A stretch of 64,000 bases of DNA from Mytilus trossulus (lineage: Eukaryota; Mollusca; Bivalvia; Mytilida; Mytilidae), in contig NC_086373.1 in the NCBI RefSeq assembly GCF_036588685.1, positions 56,117,164 to 56,181,163 of the forward strand, in the 5' to 3' direction. A program made the translations under genes and the position numbers. Shown piece by piece: positions 22,296 through 31,409 of the stretch (the first letter of the stretch is position 1; every line of letters begins with the position of its first letter). The notes beneath the pieces are model-generated. The model was not told the DNA's origin and did no database searches. It saw only the letters and a list, made by a program, of their open reading frames with translations.

Positions 22296-23685
22296 CAAGA
22301 GGCTCTCAAGAGCCTGAATCGTTCACCTTATTTTTTTTGGTTAAATCTCTCATCAATGATTATTTTGGCTTTTCAATTTATTTAAATGTTCTTTGAATTG
22401 TCCTATTTTCTTCAACAGCAAAAGAAAATCATTTTCTCCTATGTTCTATTTTAGCCATCGGAGCCATGTTTCTTGACATACAAGGAAATACAATATAAAA
22501 TTTATACTAGATACTCTGAAACTCATTTAGCCTAATTTTGGCTGAAATTGATACAGTAGTTTCAAAGGAGAAGATTTTTTAAAGTAAGTCAACATGATGA
22601 ACAAATTGTGAAAAAAAGTCTTTAAAGGGCAATAACTCCTTAAGGGGTCAATTGACAATTTTGGTCAAATTGACTTATTTGTAGATCTTACTTTGCTTAA
22701 CATTTTTGCAATTAACAGTTTATCTGTATCTATAATAATATTCAAGATAATAACAAACATCTGCAAAATTTCTTTAAAATCATCAATTCAGGGGCATTAT
22801 ACCTGAAAAACCAGTTACCCAATTCGGCTGAAAATTTCAGGACAGGTAGACCTTGACCTAATAAATACTTTAACTTCTTGTCTTATTTGCTCTAAATACT
22901 GGAGTTTTTGAGATATAAACCAAAAACTGCATTTTACCCTGTGATCTATTTTTAGTCATGACGGCCATGTATTCTGACGAAATAGAAAATAAAACACAAA
23001 CTTTATTTTATACACCCTACTGATCATTCAGTTGAAGTTTGGTTGATTTTGGTTGAGTAGTTTTAGAGGAGAAGATTTTTTAAAGTTAGCAAATATGATG
23101 AACAAATTGTGAAAAATTGTCATTAAAGGACAATAACCCCTTAAATTGACAATTTTGGTCATATTAACTTATTTGTAGATCTTACTTTGCTGATCATTTT
23201 TGCTATTTACAGTTTATCTTTATCTATAATAATATTAAAGATAATGACAAAAAACTGCAAAATTTCCTTAAAATTACCAATTAAGTGGCAACAACCCAAC
23301 AATGGGTTGTTTGATTCATCTGAAAATTTCAGGGCTGGTAGATCTTGACCTAATGAACATTTTTACCCCTGTCAGATTTGCTCTAAATGCTTTCGTTTTT
23401 GAGATATAAGCCAAAAACTGCATTTGACCCCTATGTTCCATTTTTAGCAATGGCGACCATGTTTGTTGATAGATCAAAACTTCGGATACAATCTATAAAC
23501 TAGATACCATAAGGAACATTCAGTTAAAGTTTGGAAGTATTTGGCCTTGTAGTTTCAGAGGAGAAGATTTTTGAGATAGTTTACGACGACAACGACGACG
23601 ACGACGACAGACGACGTACAACGGACGACGACGGACGCCAAGTGATGGCATAAGCTCATTTGGTCCTTCGGGCCAGGTGAGCTTA
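22296..23685. repeat. ~1.39-kb interspersed repeat, copy 2, nested in a LINE
   Basis: Same family as 4126-5465: starts AAGAGGCTCTCAAGAGCCTG and ends CGGGCCAGGTGAGCTT, with the TAAAGGGCAATAACTCCTTA module near 22623 repeated near 23118. Near its 3' end it carries a CGACGA-rich run (23584-23640). It interrupts LINE-like coding sequence on both sides. Confidence 0.75.
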
Positions 23686-23800
23686 AAAGAACTCAATGCA
23701 TGCACAAAGAAATTTATTCTATTTTAAACAATCTAGGATTTTCAAACCTAGCTGGGGGGAGGTTGTCTATTAAACGTTACAATGTTCACCAAGTACTTTA
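23686..23800 (+). pseudogene. Probable LINE fragment, right part
   Basis: The plus strand stays open through CMHKEIYSILNNLGFSNL and then RLSIKRYNVHQVL. This looks like LINE C-terminal sequence and is in the right place to continue 21937-22295. The assignment is by position and style, not by a diagnostic motif. Confidence 0.4.
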
Positions 23801-24310
23801 AAGGAAGAAGTGATTTGTTGGAGAAAGTTCTTGCTCGTCTTTATCTATATATAAATGATGTACATTTTACAGTACACAGAACATTGAGGGATTGATTGAA
23901 CGAAGCTTAAGAACACAGAACAGGAATATTTTCTTATATATACAAAGCAAATATTACCAAAAAAATATGAAGCTGAAAGTTTACTTGTCTGATATTTGAA
24001 TATGATATATATATATATAAATATATAATGTTAAATGTTTAAAGATTTTTGCTCACATTGTTTTGAAATATATCAAAATATTAACTTTATAAATGAATAA
24101 TAAATCTTTTGAGAAGACATATTTTCATTTCCTCTTGTTTTGAATATTAATCTTTTGTACATGACTTTTGTATATTGCAATGGGATTTTAGAAAAGTCAA
24201 TTACAATACCAGCTGTTAGCTATAGCTAATGTACTTGTCTGTTTCTTACCTCCCCAAATAAATGACCAAAGGTGCTATTGTCACCATTTGGCATTTGCTG
24301 TTATTCCAAT
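23801..24310. other. No gene recognised
   Basis: AT-rich, with a short (AT)n run near 24008. No coding or repeat signal that I can name. Confidence 0.3.
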
Positions 24311-24915
24311 ATAAAAAAGAAGATGTGGTATGATTGCCAATGAGACAACTATCCACAAAAGACCAAAATGACACAAACATGTGACTAACGGAAACTTCGT
24401 AACATGAGGCATCCATATACAAAGAATGAAGCATCCAGGTCTCCCACCTTCTAAAATATAAAGCTTTTAAGAAGTGAGCTTACACCGCAGCCACCCCTGT
24501 AGCCGCCGGATCACTATCCCTATGTCGAGCTTTCTGCGACAAAAGTCGCAGGCTCGACAAAAAATGAATGAAAAACAAATATATATGTAACACATAAACA
24601 AACGACAACCACTGATTTACAGGCTCCTGACTTGGGACAGGCACATACATAAATAATGTGGCGGGGTTAAACATGTTAGCGGGTTCCCAACCCTCCCCTA
24701 ACCTGGGACAGTGGTATAACAGTACAACATAAGAACGAACTATAAAAATCAGTTGAAAAGGGTTAACTCATCAGATAGACATAAATACAAGTAGACGTGG
24801 TTGGGTACTTATACATCCAGACACAAATAGACACAATGAATAGATCTGAGAGTACTTGCAGTTATATGACAGCTTGTTCAAAGCCACTAACAACTAATAA
24901 AAAATCAAGTCTATA
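24311..24915 (-). mobile_element. Penelope-like tail, inverted copy with a nested segment
   Basis: Starts with AAAGAAGATGTGGTATGATT-type sequence and ends near TAGTTGTTAGTGGC (reverse strand), matching 16505-16903 in reverse. A ~185-bp segment (about 24378-24565) interrupts it and contains the hairpin CGAGCTTTCTGCGAC / GTCGCAGGCTCG. The minus-strand ORF at 24480-24674 belongs to the repeat. Confidence 0.7.
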
Positions 24916-26040
24916 TGAAAGAAAGGAGATGTGGGTTGTAATGTATAAGTCAATGAAACAGAAAACAAACAACACAAGCACATCAATTATGAAACAACAA
25001 AGCCAATTGAGAAAGGCAATGGTTTGAATAGATTAGTGGTACATGTATTTGGTTTAATACAAAAAAATGTGGCTCCCTTTTAACAATGTTTAAATTCCCA
25101 ACACCATTAATACTGATAACTCATCAGTTTTACAAGGTATCAAGAACATGAAGAAGGTATGTAGAAAAGAAAACGAGATAATCCTAACAACTGAAGTATA
25201 CACTAGGGAGACAGCAACTCAACAACACAAATATATCAGTCAGTACACTTACAGTACACATCCAACATCCAATGAATCTAGTGTACAGACGTCTTAAACA
25301 GTCAGGGAAAAACACAAGCTTGTGCAATGCTAAAATATAGGTATCGACATTGTTTTGAAGTTTCAGATCATAAACAATAAGTAATGTTTTTTTAGCTTTC
25401 TGTGTTAAATATTAAGCTACATTGTAATCTGACCCAAACAGCATGAATAAACTTCTGTCTAAACATCAAAATTCACCTCATGTTTTGTGCATATTTAGAG
25501 CGTAATGTCTTTGTAACATGTGGATGAATAAAAATGTAGATCAGACTATCGAGTTGATTTATTTCTTTTTATTGTAGACTGGAAAGTCAAGAACTATTTT
25601 TCGTTATGACAAGGAAGGGAGGGGAGATAACGACGAAAAGTAGTTTTCGACATTCCGTCAGGCCAGATGAACAACAATTTACACTCGAAAAAATGAATAC
25701 AGTTGAAAAAATGATCTATCAAATTTAAAAGTTCACGGGAAAATGGTCCCAGTCTCGTGTAATTTCCATTACGTTTTAGAACGTTTTCATTTCACCCAGT
25801 GGTCGTTTCTAATCGCTTTCATTTACCAAGAATGTGTTTTTAGTCGTTCAAAAAAACGGAACTACACTACTGGCTTATACAGATAGTGCAAAGATTTAAT
25901 AAGTAGTGGATTCTTTTACACCGGATCGTGTAACCTAACAATGGTAAAAAAGACGACTGTATACAAACAGAACATTTAAAATGGGAACCCAATTATCTCT
26001 TCGCTATCACATCAAATTCCCGATTTCGACATCTGTCAGT
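24916..26040. other. No gene recognised
   Basis: AT-rich stretch between a repeat and the ORF cluster. No conserved motif seen. If the ORF cluster is a mobile element, its left end may lie here, but I found no inverted or direct repeat matching the right side. Confidence 0.3.
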
Positions 26041-26049
26041 GTGGTTAAG

Positions 26050-26120
26050 CCAATCAAACCCACACGTCATCACGTGATCAAAAACCCTTTATAAACAGCG
26101 TTGGAATCCAACGTTCACAG
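26050..26120 (+). promoter_or_regulatory. Compact Pol II promoter: CCAAT, E-box, TATA
   Basis: CCAAT at 26050-26054, TCACGTGA (E-box/USF type) at 26070-26077, TATAAA at 26090-26095 and an initiator-like TTCACAG near 26115-26121, about 25 bp downstream of the TATA. The ATG of the next ORF follows at 26141. Order and spacing fit a short core promoter. Inferred from motifs only. Confidence 0.5.
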
Positions 26121-26140
26121 AGTCTCCATAAACTATCGAG

Positions 26141-26554
26141 ATGGAATCAACACAAACCATTACTGAGGGTAAAGAGGTTCGAATGACGATTGATATATAC
26201 TTGTTCTTATATGCTAGAAAAGTGGTAGAAGAAGTCAGACTTTTAACCAGAAAACATTGTTTTGGATGTAGAAACAATCATCCCAGTCAGAGAAATCATT
26301 CCTGTCTCATGATGTCCGAGTTAGAACAACTGAATATATACTTCGACGATGCCTTGGAAAATGTTGATTGCGAAGAACTCTTAGAATTGTGGAAAAGGGA
26401 CACTAAACTTACAGACATACCATTGGAATTGAAAAATACATTTATAAACCTTTTACAAAACTGTGAATGGCGAGAAAATAATCTACCAGACAAAGATGGA
26501 TTCTATGAAATGACAAAGAAAATAATCCAACTTGGTGACCGCTTTACAAATTAA
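26141..26554 (+). CDS. Intronless 137-aa protein with Cys/His HPSQ knuckle
   Basis: ATG at 26141, stop at 26552-26554. Residues C40, C43, H47, H53 and C55 form C-x2-C-x3-HPSQ-x2-H-x-C, which looks like a small zinc-binding knuckle. An amphipathic helix precedes it (residues 15-38), and a helical acidic segment with Trp (ELWKRDTKLTD) follows. I remember similar C-x2-C..HPSQ..H-x-C ORFs of unknown function in invertebrate genomes near other compact ORFs; this was not verified. A CCAAT/E-box/TATA promoter lies directly upstream, and AATAAA-type signals follow at about 26640. With the neighbouring basic ORFs it suggests a virus-like gene block. Function unknown; DNA or RNA binding is only an inference from the knuckle. 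Confidence 0.55.
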   Translation: MESTQTITEGKEVRMTIDIYLFLYARKVVEEVRLLTRKHCFGCRNNHPSQRNHSCLMMSELEQLNIYFDDALENVDCEELLELWKRDTKLTDIPLELKNTFINLLQNCEWRENNLPDKDGFYEMTKKIIQLGDRFTN

Positions 26555-26722
26555 CATTGCTAATTATTTATGGATTAATAATAATATATAGATGATGTTT
26601 CTGGGTACTAGTATTTTGTTCGATTTGTAACTAATGTTAATAAATATTTAGTGTCTAATTTGCTTTCATTGCTTTTTATTATACACAATATACATTTATT
26701 GTTGACAAAAAAAAGTCTTTGC

Positions 26723-26917
26723 ATGGTGTTATGTGGTTTTAATCGAACTTCGGTACTCATTCGAGTCACGGAGAAACTTCGACTGAAGCGATTCAAAAAG
26801 ATCATCAACATCTTGGGCAGAAAGTCGTCGACGAGAAAAGAAAGAATTCAAGCTCTGCAAAAGGGAACAGAAGCCGTCGTTCGTCTTCTCGACGTCGTAG
26901 AAAGATGGAAAAAATGA
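26723..26917 (+). CDS. Short basic ORF (64 aa) in the compact cluster
   Basis: The frame opens upstream, but the first ATG is at 26723; stop at 26915-26917. The protein is strongly basic (RVTEKLRLKRFKKIINILGR, then KSSTRKER) and ends in a helix-like EAVVRLLDVVERWKK. No domain recognised. Its last bases contain the ATG of the next ORF (26905), a 13-base overlap in another frame, as seen in compact viral genomes. May be expressed with 26141-26554 from one transcript, or may be a chance ORF. Confidence 0.35.
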   Translation: MVLCGFNRTSVLIRVTEKLRLKRFKKIINILGRKSSTRKERIQALQKGTEAVVRLLDVVERWKK

Positions 26918-27081
26918 TCATGATACCTTACAACCGATACCAAACACTCTTAGCCGACCAGAAAAATTCGCAGAAAGGGGGGGGAGGAACCAAGAAGAAG
27001 ACACCGAAACTAGGACCTCCCGGAACAACGGTCAATCACCACGTGGATTCCAAGAACAATAAAACATGGATTGTACTTTGA
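26905..27081 (+). CDS. Short Gly/Lys-rich ORF (58 aa) overlapping the previous one
   Basis: ATG at 26905, stop at 27079-27081. The sequence reads MEKMIMIPYNRYQTLLADQK, then a GGGG-TKKKTPKLGPPG linker, and ends in TWIVL. The same frame is open and very Arg/Ser-rich for about 160 bp upstream of the ATG without another start. The I-P-x-x-R-Y-x-x-L-L start is reminiscent of small virion-type proteins coded by some virus-like mobile elements. That is a remembered resemblance only. A run of eight G at about 26977-26984 makes it prone to frameshift errors. Confidence 0.3.
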   Translation: MEKMIMIPYNRYQTLLADQKNSQKGGGGTKKKTPKLGPPGTTVNHHVDSKNNKTWIVL

Positions 27082-27423
27082 ACACGTTTTCTTTTGTATC
27101 TATGTCTGTATCAAGTTGATGTCTGTGTCAAGTGTTCAATAAGAATTCATGTAGATTAAACGATCGTGTACGTTGTTTATCATAGAACATCAAGAGGTAT
27201 TTTTCTACTTGTCGAGGTTACGGTACTTTGTGACGTTGAAAAACACCTTTCGAAGTTTCATGCACCCAAGTCCTTCCTTTAATAAGACGTCACATGTTAC
27301 AGCATGACATATATTTATTCAAATGTACACATCATTTACAGACACAAAAACATTAGACAATTACAATTCGATATCATTTTTAAAGATATTCCAAGAATAC
27401 ATTTATAAAAACAATACATTATG
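27082..27423. other. Intergenic, no gene seen
   Basis: Follows the compact ORFs. Contains AATAAAACATGG just before the stop of the previous ORF, usable as a polyadenylation signal, and AATAAGAATTC near 27138. Confidence 0.3.
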
Positions 27424-28302
27424 TTTACACATCAAATGTCATACCTTTTCAATTTCGATACGTAAAAATTCATTCATTTTGAAAAATGGATGTGGAAAAA
27501 TAAAACTACATTGAAAAATAATCACTGTCCTATGTTATTTCCATTGTGTTTTCGAACGTTTTCATTTCATTAACTCATCAGTTTTTGATTCCTTTAAATG
27601 TCATCACCATAGAATTTGCGTCGATTAAAATCGAACTATGGACCTATTTCGAGACTCCATTTTTCCTATAGGAAATGTATGGGAACCAACACAAAAAGTA
27701 AAAAACAAGACATAGGTTTACACATCAAATGTCATACCTTTTCAATTTCGATACGTTAAAATTCATTCATTTTGAAAAATGGATGTGGAAAAATAAAACT
27801 ACATTGAAAAATAATCACTGTCCTATGTTATTTCCATTGCGTTTTCGAACGTTTTCATTTTATTAACTCATCATTTTTTGATTCCTTTAAATGTCATCAC
27901 CATAGAATTTGCGTCGTTTAAAATCGAACTATGGACCTATTTCGAGACTCCATTTTTCCTATAGGAAATGTATGGGAACCAACACAAAAAGTAAAAAACA
28001 AGACATAGGTTTACACATCAAATGTCATACCTTTTCAATTTCGACACGTTAAAATTCATACATTTTGAAAAATGGATGTGGAAAAATAAAACTACATTGG
28101 AAAATAATCACTGTCCTATGTTATTTCCATTGCGTTTTCGATCGTTTTCATTTCATTAACTCATCAGTTTTTGATTCCTTTAAATGTCATCACCATAGAA
28201 TTTGCGTCGTTTAAAATCGAGCTATGGATCTTTTTCGAGACTCCATTTTTACAATAGGAAATGTATGGGAACCAACACAAAAAGTAAAAAAACAAGTCAA
28301 AT
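27424..28302. repeat. 293-bp segment in three tandem copies
   Basis: TTTACACATCAAATGTCATA starts at 27424, 27717 and 28010, giving an exact 293-bp period. Copies differ by a few substitutions (for example GATACGTAAAAATT versus GATACGTTAAAATT versus GACACGTTAAAATT). The array sits between the plus-strand ORFs and the convergent minus-strand ORF, whose stop codon lies directly at its right edge. Each unit includes GGAAATGTATGGGAACCAAC and several A-runs. The ORF at 27323-27514 is part of the repeat. Confidence 0.85.
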
Positions 28303-28303
28303 G

Positions 28304-28652
28304 TCATTCAGAGTCACTTTCAAAGTTAGTTTTCAAAAGATGAATCAGATAACGTTCGTTATCGTCTAGGTCGACCTCCATGTTAGTTTCGTCGACTTCC
28401 ATCGGTGTTTCGGACTCGTCGGTTTTCAAACCCAAAACAAACGAACGTGAATTAATGTATGCTAGTTCCGTCTTGATACATGTCCTATAAATGAATTCGT
28501 GATCATGTATCGTGTTCTCAGAAAATTTATATAAGTTAAACGCATGTACATTATGTATTGATAGATCATAATTCTTTTCAAATAAATCTACTTTTGTTGA
28601 TTTTTTTTTTGTTCTCAACAAGTACGGAATAATGTCACTAACATTGTAGATC
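28304..28652 (-). CDS. Acidic-tailed ORF, probable 3' exon or truncated gene
   Basis: A minus-strand frame open from about 28652 to a TGA at 28304-28306, with no ATG in its N-terminal two thirds. Upstream on this strand, CTACAAATCTGTTTAG fits a splice acceptor, so this may be a terminal exon. The alternative is a 5'-truncated ORF. Reading from there it gives IYNVSDIIPYLLRTKKK, then a mixed segment (DLSIHNVHAFNLYKF, FVLGLKTDE), and ends in an acidic tail with a repeated MEVD (PMEVDETNMEVDLDDNER) and NFESDSE. No domain recognised. Convergent to the 26.1-27.1 kb ORFs and in the same orientation as the PC4-like ORF. Confidence 0.4.
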
Positions 28653-29589
28653 TACCTAAACAGATTTGTAGGAAAACAACCGATAACCACCGAACATTAC
28701 TAATTTAAATCTAAGGTCTCATCTCAAGACATTTTATTTACTACAACCAAACAGTTATTAAAAGTACTATTTCAATACGTCTATCTTGTTATATTTAAAG
28801 CAGAAAGATATCTAGTATTATTTGTCTGTTATAGAATAAACTTTGAGAAAGTCCCGGCATTGTCACCCACGAACATAAAATACGGAACACCCTATATCAT
28901 TCATAAACAGAAAAGGATGAAATTCTAGATGTGTGGAATTACGTATTTCATACATAGAAATAATAAGAGTACTTCATATATTATGCAAATTTTGGAAGTA
29001 TGGATACTTAGAATACGGCTTAAATTAAATAAACATTATATTTTAGTGGCCACATACATACATGTATACTTCATTCTATAGGGGTTTCGTGCTGTGTTCC
29101 TCAAATGAAAAGATTTTCATCTGAAAAAGTTTTAATTTCATTTTGCCTTTGTGGAAAAAAACAACATAGATTATATTTTTCCGGAGACAATTTGAAGTGT
29201 ATTTGATGATAATCGACAAAATATATAAATGTTTTCTTTGCTGATTCATATATATGATTTCTGTATTTCGTCTTTTTTTCATCGTGTGAGATATTTGATA
29301 ATTTTATTTCAATTTCATTTTAGTTATTCAGATTAATCCATAATAATTAATTTTGACATCGTGTATATTTAAAAGGAACTTCGGACATCTAAAATTTCAG
29401 CAAATACTACTGGACGTATTATTTCGAGGATTTATCTCAATTTATTTATTTGGTATGTATTTTACACAGTTTATCGATGATAAATAGTGAATAGAAATTA
29501 CGTGCTAATCAGTGATATTAATTAAGTCTAATTAATCTAGATGAAGTGCGTTTCTACATGTATCAATAAACGAACATCTGGATTTCGTG
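28653..29589. other. Spacer within the ORF cluster, no gene recognised
   Basis: AT-rich. The minus-strand ORF at 29076-29282 has low-complexity composition and no domain. No splice-linked exon was identified. Confidence 0.3.
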
Positions 29590-29763
29590 TCAGAGTGATG
29601 ACCTCCATCTGTTTAAAGAGAGAGAAATTCCCTTTCTCGTTGGGATTAACTTTCCGTCTTTCAGCTCCCATTCTCGCACATCAATTCTGATTTGGTCTTT
29701 CCATTCTTTGGCCTGTACAAATCTGTTATTATTTAACTCTATGTTACAACGTGCGTTCTCCAT
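29590..29763 (-). CDS. PC4/SUB1-like transcription coactivator domain protein (57 aa)
   Basis: The minus strand reads MENARCNIELNNNRFVQAKE then WKDQIRIDVREWELKDGKL, IPTRKGISLSLNRWRSSL and stop. The pattern R-F/V-x-V-x-x-[WF]-K-x-x-x-x-I-D-[VI]-R-E-[WY]...P-[TG]-[RK]-K-G-I-S-L-[ST]-x-x-x-W is the core of the PC4 C-terminal single-stranded-DNA-binding domain, here almost the whole protein. The ATG at 29763 is preferred over 29808 because a TATAAAT box on this strand (29808-29814) overlaps the longer start. Host SUB1 is longer and spliced; this is a minimal, intronless version, as found in some mobile or viral contexts. It lies in the same block as the HPSQ-knuckle ORF. Confidence 0.6.
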   Translation of the reverse strand: MENARCNIELNNNRFVQAKEWKDQIRIDVREWELKDGKLIPTRKGISLSLNRWRSSL

Positions 29764-29807
29764 CTCGGTCAATTGACGAATGATGAAGTGGTGAAGAAAA
29801 ACTATCA

Positions 29808-29814
29808 ATTTATA
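29808..29814 (-). promoter_or_regulatory. TATA box for the PC4-like ORF
   Basis: TATAAAT on the minus strand, 45 bp upstream of the chosen ATG. The spacing is close to that at 26090/26141. Confidence 0.4.
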
Positions 29815-29829
29815 TTCTCATTTCATAGT

Positions 29830-31185
29830 GACCAACATTGACACGTTGTATCAAATAAGTTCATCGGGTGAGGCTGAAAAGTTAGTGTTACCTCCTCGAA
29901 CAACATTTGCCTGGTCATATAATTAAATTTGGATTCAGATCGACAATGACTTTGTCGTCGTCGTGTGGAAGTATAGGTTTTCACAGATCGTTATGATCAA
30001 ATAAGTTTATGTGTAATCGAAACGAAAGTTCATGACTTCTGTTGATTGACAGGGAGGGAGGGGCATGACCATATTTATCCGTGCCAGCGTGCCTACCTTT
30101 TTTCATAGACAGTGTAATCGAAACGAAAGGTTATGACTTATGTTGATTGACAGGGAGGGAGGGGCATGACCATATTTGTCCCGTGCCGGCGTGCCTACCT
30201 TTTTTCATAGGCCTAAAACTGATCACTCCCTACTACTGATGTGAATGTCGTCAGGGTTTGATTTTTATTCTTTTGGGAGATGCCAGCGGGAGTTTAACTT
30301 TTGTCATTTTTAGGGTATAAGGGGTTAAATGTTAATTTTATTTTTAGAATAACACTTTTGCATCTGTGGGGGCATCAATTACGTCTCCCAGACACAATAA
30401 TATCTCAAAGAAAGTCATACATTGACTATGCTATAATACAGTTACCGCTTATCGGTATGCAACAAATATTCCGCTTTCTGAATTAGACCCCCTTTTTTTG
30501 GGGGGCGGGGGATTTAGGATCTGCCCTTCTCTTTTTACATGATACAGATATCATTCAAAGAGAATGTTGGGTCAAACCTAGCTATATAGCAAGCATAAGC
30601 TAACCTGCCACTTGTATGACAATTGGTTATCTTTCCATTTTGTATTAAAAACAATGATGCTTCTGACACATCCAAGTACTGATGAATTTAAGTTATTTCA
30701 GGGAAGTATTTTTGACAATTTTCCAACTTGAAAATATGTGTTAATTTGGTTGTCATGGTAACCAAGTTTCCCTTCTTGCATCCATCTTTTCAAATGTTTC
30801 CTATTTAAGTTGAACATTATAGATCGAAGGATCTGGTATATACTTGTTTTACAGTTCATCAGTATTGCACTTTTTCCAATTAGAAAAAATATACAAATTT
30901 TGGGTATTTAAGGCCATTAAACACCTTGTTGCTAGGAACAGCCGTTTCCATAGCAACAGGTTGATTTTTTTGTGGTCAAATTGCCATTTATTTATTTTTT
31001 TGCCTCAAGTTGAATCAATTAAACTATAGCAGATGGATATCCTTTACTATGGATGTATCACGCATGATTCTTAGCTGGACTGCTACTTTTAAAAAACAAC
31101 GAGTATTTGATCAGTACACACAGGATCAATCATAAATCATAAAAAAATCATGATTCATCAAAACTGAAACTTTATCAATAATTTC
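29830..31185. other. Non-coding, with a two-copy 101-bp tandem repeat
   Basis: No gene recognised. GTGTAATCGAAACGAAAG occurs at 30011 and 30112 and opens two ~101-bp tandem copies (30011-30211), each with GACAGGGAGGGAGGGGCATG. X-box-like motifs lie at 30749-30762 (GTTGTCATGGTAAC) and 30929-30958 (GTTGCTAGGAAC, GTTTCCATAGCAAC). Confidence 0.45.
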
Positions 31186-31189
31186 ATAA

Positions 31190-31400
31190 TTCAAATCAGA
31201 GTAGTTCTTATGTTGATATTCTAAGTAATATATGAGAAAGGTCATCTCTGTGTAAAATTAGATTGAGGGCACACAATCTTGCTATTGAAAAAGGGCGACA
31301 TTTCGGTTTACCCACCGATGAACGGGTTTGTCATGTATGTAAATCGGGTGAGGTAAAAGATGAAAATCACTTTTTACTGAAATGTAATAAAAAAATATAA
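31190..31400 (+). pseudogene. LINE C-terminal zinc-knuckle fragment
   Basis: Reads SYVDILSNI, stop, ERSSLCKIRLRAHNLAIEKG, then RHFGLPTDERVCHVCKSGEV and DENHFLLKCNKKI, stop. L-C-K-I-R-L-x-A-H-x-L-x-I-E-x-G-R followed by C-x2-C-x9-H-x4-C is a standard molluscan LINE tail. It differs in sequence from the one at 12828-13008, so two LINE lineages are present. Confidence 0.7.
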
Positions 31401-31409
31401 CAACAGAAT

